Source: Lachnospiraceae bacterium UBA7086
GTDB taxonomy: Bacteria > Bacillota > Clostridia > Lachnospirales > Lachnospiraceae
Assembly (NCBI GenBank): GCA_002492525.1
Contig: DKZA01000050.1
Coordinates: 20,401 to 84,400 of the forward strand
DNA: 64,000 nt
Reading direction: 5' to 3'
Shown here: piece by piece, positions 1-8,576 of the stretch
How the letters are laid out: each line of letters opens with the position of its first letter
Numbering within the stretch: position 1 is the stretch's first letter
Made by a program: the position numbers and the translations under genes
Notes under the pieces: model-generated
What the model was told of the DNA's origin: nothing
The model's database searches: none
What the model saw: the letters and a program-made list of their open reading frames with translations, nothing else

Positions 1-633
1 TTCCGCATTTCCTGAAACCGCTACAACAGGAGATACCCTGGATGCCCTTTTGGCAGGAGCCCTGGCCGCAATCAACACTGTGGCAATCCCCATCACGATG
101 CCGCTGATAATCCCTATCGGACTGATGCCAAAAAGCGGAATCGTCGTGAATTCTTCCTGTACAACAAACCGCAGAATCAGGCATAAAATCCATGTGCTGA
201 CCATACCCAGAATCAGGCCGATTGGGATAGCGCTCTTACACCAGTTAAGTGCCTCCAGCTTTACAAAACGGGTAAGCTGCTGACGATTCATACCGATACA
301 GCGCATCATCCCGAAAAACTTTGTCCGCCCGGCTACTGTGCTGTTGATGCTGCTTGAAATCATCAACACCCCGGCAATCAGGATCAATATAAACAGCACC
401 CCGGCAATCATCATAAAATTCTGCCCCATGGAAGAGTCCATAATCACTTGAAATGTAAATTCCTGATTATGCTTTTCCATAAGCCTGTCCTGCTCCATCC
501 GGATATCCATATCCGCCATACTGAATACAGCGGTTACCAGAAACACGGCAAATATGATACACAGACGGGTCATGAGATTCTGACGCCGCCGTACTTTCGC
601 AGAAATAGGTATCAGACTAAGATAACTTCTCAT
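1..633 (-). CDS. FtsX-family ABC transporter permease, C-terminal part (gene runs off the window)
   Basis: The reading frame is open from the ATG at 633 to the window edge, giving 211 residues without a stop. It begins MRSYLSLIPISAKVRRRQN and shows hydrophobic segments at roughly residues 25-45 and 75-95, followed by the short motif region around MMRCIGMNRQQLTRF typical of the FtsX/MacB/SalY permease fold, then two more membrane segments. Such permeases work with an ATPase in export of lipids, peptides or antimicrobials. The start is supported by GGGAGG upstream. Because the 3' end is missing, the number of repeats of the FtsX domain and the substrate cannot be given. No ATPase gene is adjacent upstream; only short open frames precede it. 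Confidence 0.8.
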   Translation of the reverse strand, partial: MRSYLSLIPISAKVRRRQNLMTRLCIIFAVFLVTAVFSMADMDIRMEQDRLMEKHNQEFTFQVIMDSSMGQNFMMIAGVLFILILIAGVLMISSSINSTVAGRTKFFGMMRCIGMNRQQLTRFVKLEALNWCKSAIPIGLILGMVSTWILCLILRFVVQEEFTTIPLFGISPIGIISGIVMGIATVLIAARAPAKRASRVSPVVAVSGNAE

Positions 634-688
634 TCCGGGCACCTCCCTTCCATAACATAACCGATAATTCCACCCATAATAGATTCAT
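617..688 (-). CDS. possible small ORF (23 codons) ahead of the ABC permease
   Basis: A 23-codon frame beginning MNLLWVELSVML starts at 688 behind AAAGGAG at suitable spacing and ends inside the permease gene, overlapping its first 17 bases and covering its ribosome site. A translated leader of this kind could couple or tune permease translation. A second frame through the same bases ends with an ATGA overlap on the permease start, as the tail of a decayed upstream gene would. Either reading is possible; nothing but the ribosome site supports expression. Confidence 0.3.
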   Translation of the reverse strand: MNLLWVELSVMLWKGGARNEKLS

Positions 689-787
689 AATGATAATGCT
701 CCTTTCTGCCGTCAAATCATTGTATCCATACATTACCATACAAACTTTACAGCAAGATGACTTCCACCTTACAATTTTGATATAAAA

Positions 788-866
788 AAAGTAAATTTGC
801 TTCGCAAATTAACTTTGCGAGATCCGCTCCGCGGCCTCGGATATAACCGAAAAGTTTTCTATAACT
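788..866 (-). repeat. dispersed structured intergenic element, copy A
   Basis: Read on the minus strand, this follows the pfkA terminator directly and carries the landmarks GAAAACTTTTCGGTT, ATCCGAG, a CCGC-GGA-GCGG stem flanked by CGAG/CTCG, then a TTTGC-GAA-GCAAA hairpin and a T-run. Three relatives occur at 38318-38376, 40819-40936 and 57650-57712, all in the same orientation and all 80-220 bases ahead of a minus-strand transcription unit. Confidence 0.6.
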
Positions 867-894
867 AAAAAACCGCAGACCATATGGTCTGCGG
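867..894 (-). terminator. intrinsic terminator of pfkA
   Basis: A perfect palindrome at 873-894 (CCGCAGACCAT and its complement) lies 18 bases past the pfkA stop. On the minus strand it is followed by a run of six T. Confidence 0.9.
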
Positions 895-912
895 GGTAAA
901 CATTTATGCATC

Positions 913-1917
913 TTATTGTGAGAGCACCTTCGACATTTCAAAGGCATACTCCGGAATCTCTTTCTGCATATTCAAGGCTTCTTCAATATCAAAATCCATA
1001 AATTCTCCATGCTGGTATCCTACCACGCGGTTGGTCTTACCCTCACACAGAATATCAGCGGCATAACATCCCATAATGGAGGCGTAATACCTGTCCTTAC
1101 AGGTGGGAGAGCCGCCGCGCTGCATGTAACCGAGAATGGTGGCTCTGGTCTCGATACCCGTAGCCGCCTCAATACGTCTCGCCATGGAAGTGGAATGTCC
1201 GATTCCTTCCGCATTGATAATCAGATGATGGGTCTTGCCACGCTTTCTGCTGGCTATAATATTATTGATAATCTGCTGTTCATTATAATCATATTTTTCC
1301 GGCAGCAAGATATCTTCTGCCCCATTGGAAATACCGCACCATAAAGCGATATAACCGGCGTTTCTTCCCATAACCTCAATGATACTGCACCGCTCATGGG
1401 AAGAGGAAGTATCCCGCACCCTGTCTATGGCCTGCATTGCCGTATTGATGGCCGTATCAAACCCGATCGTATACTCCGTACACGCAATATCCAGATCAAT
1501 CGTCCCCGGCAGACCAATGGTGTTAATCCCATGCCTTGACAATGCCTGCGCACCGCGGTAAGAACCATCCCCGCCGATGACCACCAGACCATCAATCCCA
1601 TGTTTATGACAGATATCAGCACCCTTCTGCTGTCCTTCCTCTGTGCGGAACTCATGACAACGGGCCGTGCCCAGAATGGTACCGCCGCGCTGGATGGTAT
1701 CTGACACGCTCCATTTCTCCATGTCTACTATTTCTTCATTCAAAAGGCCCTGATACCCTTTCTTGATTCCTTTGACCTTGACGCCGTTGGCAATCGCTTT
1801 CCTGACCACTGCACGGATGGCCGCGTTCATACCCGGAGCATCGCCGCCGCTTGTCAATACACCGATTGTCTTAATCTGTTTCGCCATACCAATAACCATG
1901 CCTTTCCGCCCTGCCAT
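913..1917 (-). CDS. pfkA: ATP-dependent 6-phosphofructokinase
   Basis: This enzyme phosphorylates fructose 6-phosphate to fructose 1,6-bisphosphate, the committed step of glycolysis, in the cytoplasm. The 334-residue frame has the N-terminal LTSGGDAPGMNAAIR loop, GGDGSYRGA (Gly-Asp-Gly, the ATP-type signature rather than the GGDD of pyrophosphate enzymes), the catalytic region PGTIDLDIACTEYTIG and SSSHERCSIIEVMGRNAGY. In well-known bacterial enzymes the catalytic loop reads TIDND; both aspartates are kept here but the Asn between them is Leu. Homologues usually begin at the internal MAKQIKTIG (start at 1887), so the first ten residues may not be translated; weak ribosome sites do not decide it. 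It follows dnaE in the same direction, with 115 bases between, and ends in a strong terminator. Confidence 0.93.
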   Translation of the reverse strand: MAGRKGMVIGMAKQIKTIGVLTSGGDAPGMNAAIRAVVRKAIANGVKVKGIKKGYQGLLNEEIVDMEKWSVSDTIQRGGTILGTARCHEFRTEEGQQKGADICHKHGIDGLVVIGGDGSYRGAQALSRHGINTIGLPGTIDLDIACTEYTIGFDTAINTAMQAIDRVRDTSSSHERCSIIEVMGRNAGYIALWCGISNGAEDILLPEKYDYNEQQIINNIIASRKRGKTHHLIINAEGIGHSTSMARRIEAATGIETRATILGYMQRGGSPTCKDRYYASIMGCYAADILCEGKTNRVVGYQHGEFMDFDIEEALNMQKEIPEYAFEMSKVLSQ

Positions 1918-2032
1918 GCACTTCCTGTCATCATGACAGATGCCTGTATTTATGTGTTACCAAATTACTGCCATATTTCCTAATTTATCATTTATTTTAC
2001 ATTATCAATACAGGTTTTTCAATATCTTTCCA

Positions 2033-5000
2033 TCACACCACTTTCACATTCTCTTCCCCATACAATTTCCGCAGCCGCCCAAGCAGTCCTTCTTCTGCGC
2101 GCACATTCCAATTAGCCGGCAAAGGGTTCATGGCCTTAGGATTCTCCACATAGATTACCACACTGTCATGCCCCTCAGAGGCTTTTAAGGACTCAAACAG
2201 AACTTCCTTCTGACTTTCATAGGCTTCCTTTGTGGGAAACTTGATCCATAATTTCCTGGGAATCTGTTCAAAAGGCGTAATCCGTTCACAGACCAGTTTA
2301 CCGTCCTTATCCTCTTCCACGGAAACCCGTCCCTTGATAAAGACCTTGCTGTCCTCTACAATGGCACTGCCGAACTTCTCATAGTCCCGCGGAAACACAA
2401 TCACTTCAACAGAACCCACCAGATCTTCCACCTGCAAAAAAGCCATCACTTTCTCATTCTTGGTATATTTGATCTTCTTCTCGGCAATCATACCGCCTAT
2501 GGTAGCCGAGGCTCCATCCGCCACCAGGGTACCGCCGTTCTCCTCATTCCAGACAAAATCTGCCGTGGTGTTGGTGATATGTTTACGCCACAGTTCCTGA
2601 TACTCCTCTAACGGGTGACCGCTGATATAAATACCCAGCACTTCTTTCTCAAAGGCAAGTTTCATTTCTTTGGAATATTCGCCCACATCCGGCAGACTCA
2701 CTTCATAGTCCACCTTATCATCCTCCGAAGCAATGTCAAAGAGGGAAATCTGCCCTGCCAGATTATTCTTCCGATTCTGCTGTACCCCGTCTATGACCTG
2801 GAGATAAACACTTAAAAGCTGCTTTCGTGTGCCGCCCAGACTGTCCATGGCTCCCGCCTTAATAAAGTGCTCCACAATGCGCTTGTTCATATCCCTGTCC
2901 GTCACACGGCTGGCAAAATCCGCCAGATTCTTGTAGGGCCCTCTGGCCCTTCTCTCCGCCACTACAGCCTCGATAAGGGGACCGCCCACACTTTTTATGG
3001 CCGTCAGCGCATAGCGGATCTGGTTGCCCGACACAGAGAATCCCTTTTCTCCCAGATTGATATCCGGCGGCAGGATCTGAATCCCCATGCTCCGGCAGGT
3101 CATGATATACTCTGACACTTTACTGGGATTATCAATCACGGAAGTCATCAGCGCCGCCATAAATTCCACCGGATGATAATATTTCAGATAAGCCGTCTGA
3201 TAAGCCACTACCGCATAGCAGGCCGCATGGGATTTATTAAAAGCATACTTGGCAAAATCCATCATCGTATCATAAATATGATCCGCTACCTTCGCATCAA
3301 TTCCGTTGGCCACACAGCCAGGCACGCCCTCCTCCGGATTGCCGTAGGTAAAGTTCTTCCGCTCCTGCTCCATCACATACTGCTTCTTCTTACTCATGGC
3401 ACGGCGCACCAGGTCGCTTCTGCCCATGGTATAGCCGCCCAGGTCCCGCACGATCTGCATGACCTGCTCCTGATATACGATACAGCCATAAGTAGGCGCC
3501 AGGATTGGTTCCAGCTGAGGACAATCGTAAGTCACGGAGTCCGGATTGTTCTTCCCCTTGATATATTTGGGAATGAAATCCATAGGCCCCGGCCGATACA
3601 GGGAAATTCCTGCAATCACATCTTCCAGGCTCTGCGGTTTCAGCTCTTTCATGAAACTCTTCATGCCGCCGCTTTCTAACTGGAACACACCTTCCGTCCT
3701 GCCCGTTCCCAGAGAAGATAAAACTGCCGGATCATTATAATCTATGGCATCTATATCAATCAGAATACCAGTACTTTTTTCTACCAGTTTCACCGCGTTC
3801 TGAATCACCGTAAGCGTCCGCAGTCCCAGAAAGTCCATCTTGAGAAGTCCCAGTTCCTCGATGGTCGTCATAGGAAACTGGGTGGTTATGGAGCCATCCG
3901 ACCCTCTGGAAAGGGGCACAAAATTATCCGCCTCCTCAGGACAGATAACCACCCCTGCCGCATGCATGGAGGTATGACGCGGCAGACCCTCCAACCGTTT
4001 ACACATGTTGATCAGGTTATGCACCTGCTCATCCTCCTGATAGAGCGTCTTAAATTCCGGATTCATCTCCAAAGCCCGGTCTATAGAAACGCCCTGGTTC
4101 TGCTCGTTGGGAATCATCTTGGCAATACGGTCCACATAGGCATAGGGCAGATCCATCACTCTTCCCACATCCCGGATCACCCCTTTGGCCGCCATCGTAC
4201 CGAAGGTGACAATCTGTACTACCTTGTCGGCCCCATACTTGCGGCCAACGTAATCAATCACTTCCTGTCGTCTCTCAAAACAAAAATCCACGTCGATATC
4301 CGGCATGGAGACTCGCTCCGGATTTAAGAACCGTTCAAAGAGAAGATTGTATTTAATGGGGTCGATATTGGTTATTTTCAGACAGTAGGACACGATACTG
4401 CCCGCCGCCGATCCGCGCCCAGGCCCCACGGCTATCCCGTTTTCCCGGCAGAAATTAATATAATCCCACACAATCAGGAAATAGTCCACAAACCCCATGC
4501 TCTTAATAATGCCAAGTTCATATTCCATCCGTTTTTGCAGCGTGCCGTCATCCTGGGGATAGCGCTCCTTCATGCCGTCCTCACAGAGTTTGTTCAAATA
4601 CGACCAGGAATCATAGCCAGCCGGCACTTCGTAGTGCGGCACTTTATAATGACCGAACTCGATCTCCACATGACAGCGATCGGCAATCCTCTGCGTATTC
4701 TCTACCGCTTCCCAGGCATAAGGGAAAAGCCCCTTCATCTCCTCCTCGCTCTTCACATAATACTGGCCGCCCTCGTAGCGCATACGATCCTCATCCGCCA
4801 CTTTCTTACCTGTCTGTAAACACAGCAGGATATCATGGGGCTGCGCATCTTCCGCATAGGTATAATGCACGTCATTGGTTGCCACCAGAGGGATGTCCAG
4901 TTCTTTGCTCATCTGGAGAAGCACAGAGTTTACCGACTGCTGCGCCGGGATTCCGTGATCTTGTAATTCCAGAAAATAGTTGTCCTTTCCGAAAAGTGTC

Positions 5001-5488
5001 TGATACTTTAGGGCAACCTTCTTCGCCTCGTCCACCAGGCCCTTCTGAATATAACGGGGCACCTCTCCCGCCAGGCAGGCAGAGAGCGCAATGATACCCT
5101 CATGGTACTGTTCCAGCACCTCAAAATCCACACGGGGTCTGTAATAGTAGCCTTCCGTAAAACCTTTGCTGACAATCTTCACCAGATTGGCGTACCCGGT
5201 GTTGTTCTCCGCCAGGAGGACCAGGTGATAGTACCGGTCTTCTCCGCCTGTCAGTTCTCTGTCAAAGCGGGAGTGAGGGGCCACATAAACCTCACAGCCA
5301 AGAATCGGATTGATGCCTTCCTCTCTGGCAGCCTTATAAAAGTCAATGACACCATACATCACGCCATGATCCGTGATGGCGGCGCTGTCCATGCCAAGCT
5401 CTTTTACCCGTTTCACATATTCTTTGATCTTATTGGAACCGTCCAGAAGACTGAACTCCGTGTGGACATGCAGATGTGTAAATGCCAT
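2033..5488 (-). CDS. dnaE: DNA polymerase III alpha subunit, DnaE type
   Basis: This is a replicative DNA polymerase catalytic subunit of 1151 residues, the normal length for the DnaE class. An N-terminal PHP domain opens with HLHVHTEFSLLDG. The polymerase core shows PGRGSAAGS near residue 355 and the catalytic PDIDVDF near 398. After the helix-hairpin-helix region there is an OB-fold segment (IGGMIAEKKIKYTK) near residue 1000. In Clostridia DnaE usually works beside PolC, extending primers before hand-over; PolC is not in this window. The frame is open 35 codons further upstream, but the ATG at 5488 matches the family start and has AAGGA seven bases ahead. The gene precedes pfkA, a common clostridial pairing. 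Confidence 0.96.
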   Translation of the reverse strand: MAFTHLHVHTEFSLLDGSNKIKEYVKRVKELGMDSAAITDHGVMYGVIDFYKAAREEGINPILGCEVYVAPHSRFDRELTGGEDRYYHLVLLAENNTGYANLVKIVSKGFTEGYYYRPRVDFEVLEQYHEGIIALSACLAGEVPRYIQKGLVDEAKKVALKYQTLFGKDNYFLELQDHGIPAQQSVNSVLLQMSKELDIPLVATNDVHYTYAEDAQPHDILLCLQTGKKVADEDRMRYEGGQYYVKSEEEMKGLFPYAWEAVENTQRIADRCHVEIEFGHYKVPHYEVPAGYDSWSYLNKLCEDGMKERYPQDDGTLQKRMEYELGIIKSMGFVDYFLIVWDYINFCRENGIAVGPGRGSAAGSIVSYCLKITNIDPIKYNLLFERFLNPERVSMPDIDVDFCFERRQEVIDYVGRKYGADKVVQIVTFGTMAAKGVIRDVGRVMDLPYAYVDRIAKMIPNEQNQGVSIDRALEMNPEFKTLYQEDEQVHNLINMCKRLEGLPRHTSMHAAGVVICPEEADNFVPLSRGSDGSITTQFPMTTIEELGLLKMDFLGLRTLTVIQNAVKLVEKSTGILIDIDAIDYNDPAVLSSLGTGRTEGVFQLESGGMKSFMKELKPQSLEDVIAGISLYRPGPMDFIPKYIKGKNNPDSVTYDCPQLEPILAPTYGCIVYQEQVMQIVRDLGGYTMGRSDLVRRAMSKKKQYVMEQERKNFTYGNPEEGVPGCVANGIDAKVADHIYDTMMDFAKYAFNKSHAACYAVVAYQTAYLKYYHPVEFMAALMTSVIDNPSKVSEYIMTCRSMGIQILPPDINLGEKGFSVSGNQIRYALTAIKSVGGPLIEAVVAERRARGPYKNLADFASRVTDRDMNKRIVEHFIKAGAMDSLGGTRKQLLSVYLQVIDGVQQNRKNNLAGQISLFDIASEDDKVDYEVSLPDVGEYSKEMKLAFEKEVLGIYISGHPLEEYQELWRKHITNTTADFVWNEENGGTLVADGASATIGGMIAEKKIKYTKNEKVMAFLQVEDLVGSVEVIVFPRDYEKFGSAIVEDSKVFIKGRVSVEEDKDGKLVCERITPFEQIPRKLWIKFPTKEAYESQKEVLFESLKASEGHDSVVIYVENPKAMNPLPANWNVRAEEGLLGRLRKLYGEENVKVV

Positions 5489-5641
5489 GATGATATCCTT
5501 CCCGAAAAGCCTTATAACCGCTTTGTATCTGTGTTTTGCCGTCTTATTTATTATAGACGCTCTGACAGAATCAGTCAAACGTCCTTTCACCATCCTGCCT
5601 GCCCGTCATATTATAACACTAAAACACAAAGGAGTTCCCTT

Positions 5642-6139
5642 ATGCCCCAAAATGAATTAACACCCGCAATGGCCTTCACCGGACTTCTCTTGCAAAATCA
5701 CCCGGATGCCATCGCATGGATTTCCGGCGATGCCACCGATTCCACCTTGAACGGCTCCGTAAAATTCTATCAGACCAGCTACGGCGGTATTCTGGTGGAA
5801 GCACAGATTTTCGGCCTGCCTGATATTTCCGTCCCCGGCTCCAGTAATTTCTATGCCATGCACATCCACGAATCAGGAGATTGCAGCGACCACTTCAGCC
5901 ACACGGGACTACACTATAATCCCGGAAATACAGACCACCCCGATCACGCCGGAGATATGCCGCCCCTGCTTGGCAATCAGGGCTACGCCTTCAGCGTCTT
6001 TTATGACAAAAGATTTACCCTTCAGGATATTATCGGAAGATCCGTGATCATTCATGAAAAACCGGATGACTTCACCTCGCAGCCAGCCGGAAATGCCGGC
6101 AACAAAATAGGTTGCGGCAGAATTGAGCGGTTCGTTTAA
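5642..6139 (+). CDS. Cu/Zn superoxide dismutase-like protein
   Basis: The 165-residue product carries the full set of Cu/Zn superoxide dismutase motifs: MHIHESGDC for two copper histidines and the first disulfide cysteine, HYNP and HPDHAGD for the bridging and zinc ligands, VIIHEKPDD for a copper histidine, and AGNAGNKIGCGRI with the second cysteine and active-site arginine. It would dismute superoxide to peroxide and oxygen. There is no signal peptide or lipobox, whereas most bacterial members are exported, so a cytoplasmic location is implied. The ATG at 5642 is preceded by AAAGGAG; the longer open frame upstream is antisense to dnaE and is not the gene. It diverges from dnaE and its 3' end overlaps the hipA remnant by four bases. 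Confidence 0.88.
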   Translation: MPQNELTPAMAFTGLLLQNHPDAIAWISGDATDSTLNGSVKFYQTSYGGILVEAQIFGLPDISVPGSSNFYAMHIHESGDCSDHFSHTGLHYNPGNTDHPDHAGDMPPLLGNQGYAFSVFYDKRFTLQDIIGRSVIIHEKPDDFTSQPAGNAGNKIGCGRIERFV

Positions 6140-6370
6140 TAGGGAGCGAACGATAAAAACTGTGCCTTTATTGTCTCCATTTCCCGTTCTCCCAGAAAGG
6201 CTTCCTGCCTTCTTCCCGATTCATTGAAATCATCCGCATTGAAATTCTCCGTCTTACCATTCATACTCATCTGGTGCCGCGCAAGCCAATAATTAGCAGC
6301 ATCGTTGGCATAGGTAATATCATAGGCCGGCGCCAGACTCCACTGCCCTGTCTCTTTTTGCCATCAGATA
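6136..6370 (-). pseudogene. hipA-like toxin kinase, C-terminal remnant
   Basis: Translation on the minus strand gives WQKETGQWSLAPAYDITYA, then HQMSMNGK and about 40 more residues ending in a stop at 6136. The W-x-L-(A/S)-P-A-Y-D-(I/L)-T and H-x-M-S-(M/L)-N-G-K blocks are hallmarks of the C-terminal part of HipA serine/threonine kinases. An in-frame stop lies immediately before the Trp, and the roughly 300 residues holding the nucleotide-binding and catalytic parts are absent. The fragment lies directly downstream of a hipB-like gene, in the usual hipBA order, so this is best read as a toxin gene reduced by deletion. Confidence 0.75.
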
Positions 6371-6385
6371 ATATACCCCCCCCTT

Positions 6386-6730
6386 CTACTTTTCGTCTCC
6401 CCACACCCATGTCTTTTTCTTCTCTCTCCTCTGTTTCCCCGAAACACGCTTTCTTTTCTTACCTGCATCTATCATTTCTGTCGGGACAAACGTTTGCTCC
6501 TGTACCAATTGATTCAAATTACCAAGTACTCCCAGTACGCGCAATATATTGAGCACATTTTCAACATTCACACTTTCTCCTTTTTCTATTCTGGCCACAG
6601 TCCTGAGTGCAACTCCCGATTCCTCAGCCATCTGTGCCTGCGTCAGATTCATCGCTATTCTGGTTTCCTGTATTCTCTGACCCAACTCTTTCATGATCAT
6701 CTGGTTACTCTCGTCTCCATAAAGTGTCAT
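6386..6730 (-). CDS. HipB-like XRE helix-turn-helix antitoxin/regulator (orphan)
   Basis: A 114-residue protein with an XRE-type helix-turn-helix at residues 11-65: LGQRIQETRIAMNLTQAQMA, then a recognition helix around GVALRTVARIEKGE. The C-terminal third is basic, with clusters such as KKRKR and RREKKK, which is unusual for HipB and may be a read-out after partial deletion of the operon. The ATG at 6730 has GGGGAG seven bases upstream and is preferred to the one at 6757, which has none. HipB proteins repress their own operon and neutralise HipA; here only a fragment of hipA follows, so any remaining role is as a DNA-binding regulator. Confidence 0.75.
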   Translation of the reverse strand: MTLYGDESNQMIMKELGQRIQETRIAMNLTQAQMAEESGVALRTVARIEKGESVNVENVLNILRVLGVLGNLNQLVQEQTFVPTEMIDAGKKRKRVSGKQRREKKKTWVWGDEK

Positions 6731-6777
6731 TGCGCTCTCCCCATATTTCTTAATCATTTAAAAACAAATTTATAAAT

Positions 6778-6845
6778 AATAAAATGCCATATTTGACTTA
6801 TATTATATATTTTTATTTATAAAAAGTCAAATATGGCATTTTATT
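6778..6845. repeat. perfect 22-bp inverted repeat
   Basis: The arms 6778-6799 and 6824-6845 (AATAAAATGCCATATTTGAC and its complement, 22 bases each) match perfectly around a 24-base AT-rich centre. It lies between the ABC permease stop and the hipB-like start. It could be an extended terminator for the ABC operon, an operator for the regulator, or a miniature mobile element. There is no long T-run on the minus-strand exit side. Confidence 0.85.
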
Positions 6846-6872
6846 GTTTTCAATTATCTATTCGCCGCCCTT

Positions 6873-7580
6873 TTACATGAAATCCCTTATCTCCACCTTA
6901 TACACAGACAGGAACGCAAAGGCCACGGAAAGAAACGTCAATACGCTCATGAAAACGGCATTATGCCTAAGCGTAAAGTGACTGATATTTCCCTGCGTCA
7001 GAAAAACCAGCACAAAGGATGTTACGATCGCCGCCTTGGAAGACTTCATCGCCAGACCAATATACAAGGCGATAAAAGCCATCGACACGGTAACCGCTGA
7101 TCGGATGAAAAGTACGATATAAAACCCTGGATCCGCTATATCAAAATCTATCGGGAACGACGATGTCATAAAACGGGAACCTGCCAGGATGCAGCCGTAT
7201 ACCAACAATTTCGTAAGCACCAGCGCTGCGAAATCAAAAATCCATACCGCAAGCATCTGTGAAACCAATATTTTCTGTCGTTTGATCGGATACGAAAACA
7301 TCAGGCCCATGGTTCCGTTCTTATAGGCGCTGATAATAAAAGAGGACAGCATCACGCCTCCCAATATCAAAAAGGACATACCCGTAAACATTTCAATAGA
7401 GGCCGATATCATTTCATTCCCGGGTGCTGTATCCGGCACTCCCGTATCCGGATCATTGGCAATTCCCAGATAAGCCATCGCATAGACAAACAGGGTAATG
7501 AGCGCCGCCAGTATAATAACTTTTATCACATATTTACCAATATTATTTTTCTTCCATTCCAGTTTAATCAGTTTCAGCAT
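6873..7580 (-). CDS. ABC-2 type transporter permease, bacitracin/lantibiotic resistance type
   Basis: The 235-residue protein opens MLKLIKLEWKKNN, the usual lead of BcrB/LanE-like permeases, followed by a first membrane segment at about residues 18-38 and roughly five more ending near the C-terminus. Paired with the ATPase upstream it would export or displace a membrane-active peptide or antibiotic. The start at 7580 overlaps the ATPase stop (ATG-C-TGA), with GGAG just upstream, showing translational coupling; eleven extra codons open upstream are ignored for that reason. It is the last gene of a four-gene regulator/sensor/transporter unit. Confidence 0.85.
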   Translation of the reverse strand: MLKLIKLEWKKNNIGKYVIKVIILAALITLFVYAMAYLGIANDPDTGVPDTAPGNEMISASIEMFTGMSFLILGGVMLSSFIISAYKNGTMGLMFSYPIKRQKILVSQMLAVWIFDFAALVLTKLLVYGCILAGSRFMTSSFPIDFDIADPGFYIVLFIRSAVTVSMAFIALYIGLAMKSSKAAIVTSFVLVFLTQGNISHFTLRHNAVFMSVLTFLSVAFAFLSVYKVEIRDFM

Positions 7581-8509
7581 GTTTTCTCCATTTCCGCGCT
7601 GCTTTTTGCGCATAGTTTCATGAAATAGTCTTCCAGGGTCTCTGCCTTTTGTCCGATCGCCAGTACCTGTACATCAGCAAGTGCCAACGCCTTTGCTATT
7701 TCCTGCGTGGAAACAGCCGTATCGTAAATACGGATCAATCCGTCATCCATCACCTTAAAATTTGTAAGACCCAGTTTTTCCGTAAGGACATAGGATGCCT
7801 TTTCCAGATGTTGCACAGACAATTCCCTATAAGAAAGGCTCATCTGTTCAATCTCTTTCATAGCGATTTCTCTCCGCATCCTGCCCCGGTGAATCACACC
7901 CACGGTATCTGCAATGCTCTCTATTTCCGAAAGGATATGGGAGGATACCATGATTGTGGTACCATACTCCGTACACAAAATTCTTAACAGACTGCGAATC
8001 TGCTTCATGCCTGCCGGATCCAGCCCGTTGGTGGGCTCGTCGAGAATCAAAAGCTCCGGTTTACACAGAATCGCCCGCGCAATCCCCAGCCGCTCTTTCA
8101 TACCCAGAGAATAATTCTTGACCGGCCGGTCCGCCGCACTTGTTAAGTCCAGCATATCAAGAGCCTTCTCAATACTCCCATGCTGATAATAGCCCATGTA
8201 TTCTCTGTGAAGCTTTAAATTTTCATAACCGGACATATGCTCATAAAACCTGGGAAATTCAATAATGCTTCCCATACGTCTTAACATCTCATAGGACTGC
8301 GGCGTCAGAGTTTTCCCAAAAAGTTCTATCTCTCCCTGTGTCGGTTTCCAGAGATTGGTAATCATTTTCATGACCGTTGTTTTCCCCGCGCCGTTGGGCC
8401 CGACGAATCCGTAGATTTCTCCTTTTTTGATATGCAGCTCGACATCTTTTACCAGTTCTTTTCCGCCAATGGTCTTGGTCAGGCGGCTGGTTTGTACAAT
8501 ATAGGACAT
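7574..8509 (-). CDS. ABC transporter ATPase, BcrA-like
   Basis: A 311-residue ATPase with Walker A GPNGAGKTT, the signature YSLGMKERLGIARA (SLGM replaces the common LSGGQ, as in the BcrA/drug-export class), Walker B LLILDEPTNGLDPAG and the switch histidine in MVSSHIL. The extra 90 residues after the ATPase core are typical of BcrA. It powers the adjoining permease. The start MSYIVQTSRL at 8509 has GGGAGG upstream; 17 earlier codons are open but less likely. It follows the sensor kinase by 67 bases, so expression is probably controlled by the two-component pair. Confidence 0.9.
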   Translation of the reverse strand: MSYIVQTSRLTKTIGGKELVKDVELHIKKGEIYGFVGPNGAGKTTVMKMITNLWKPTQGEIELFGKTLTPQSYEMLRRMGSIIEFPRFYEHMSGYENLKLHREYMGYYQHGSIEKALDMLDLTSAADRPVKNYSLGMKERLGIARAILCKPELLILDEPTNGLDPAGMKQIRSLLRILCTEYGTTIMVSSHILSEIESIADTVGVIHRGRMRREIAMKEIEQMSLSYRELSVQHLEKASYVLTEKLGLTNFKVMDDGLIRIYDTAVSTQEIAKALALADVQVLAIGQKAETLEDYFMKLCAKSSAEMEKTC

Positions 8510-8576
8510 TTTATCTGCCTCCCTTCTTTTACTTACCATTGTAACGGTCTTATTTTTCAAAACTCTTGCGCAAATC

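Noticed and set aside
5102..5641. Long plus-strand open frame running into the superoxide dismutase gene
   Set aside because: It is antisense to dnaE; the real start with AAAGGAG is at 5642.
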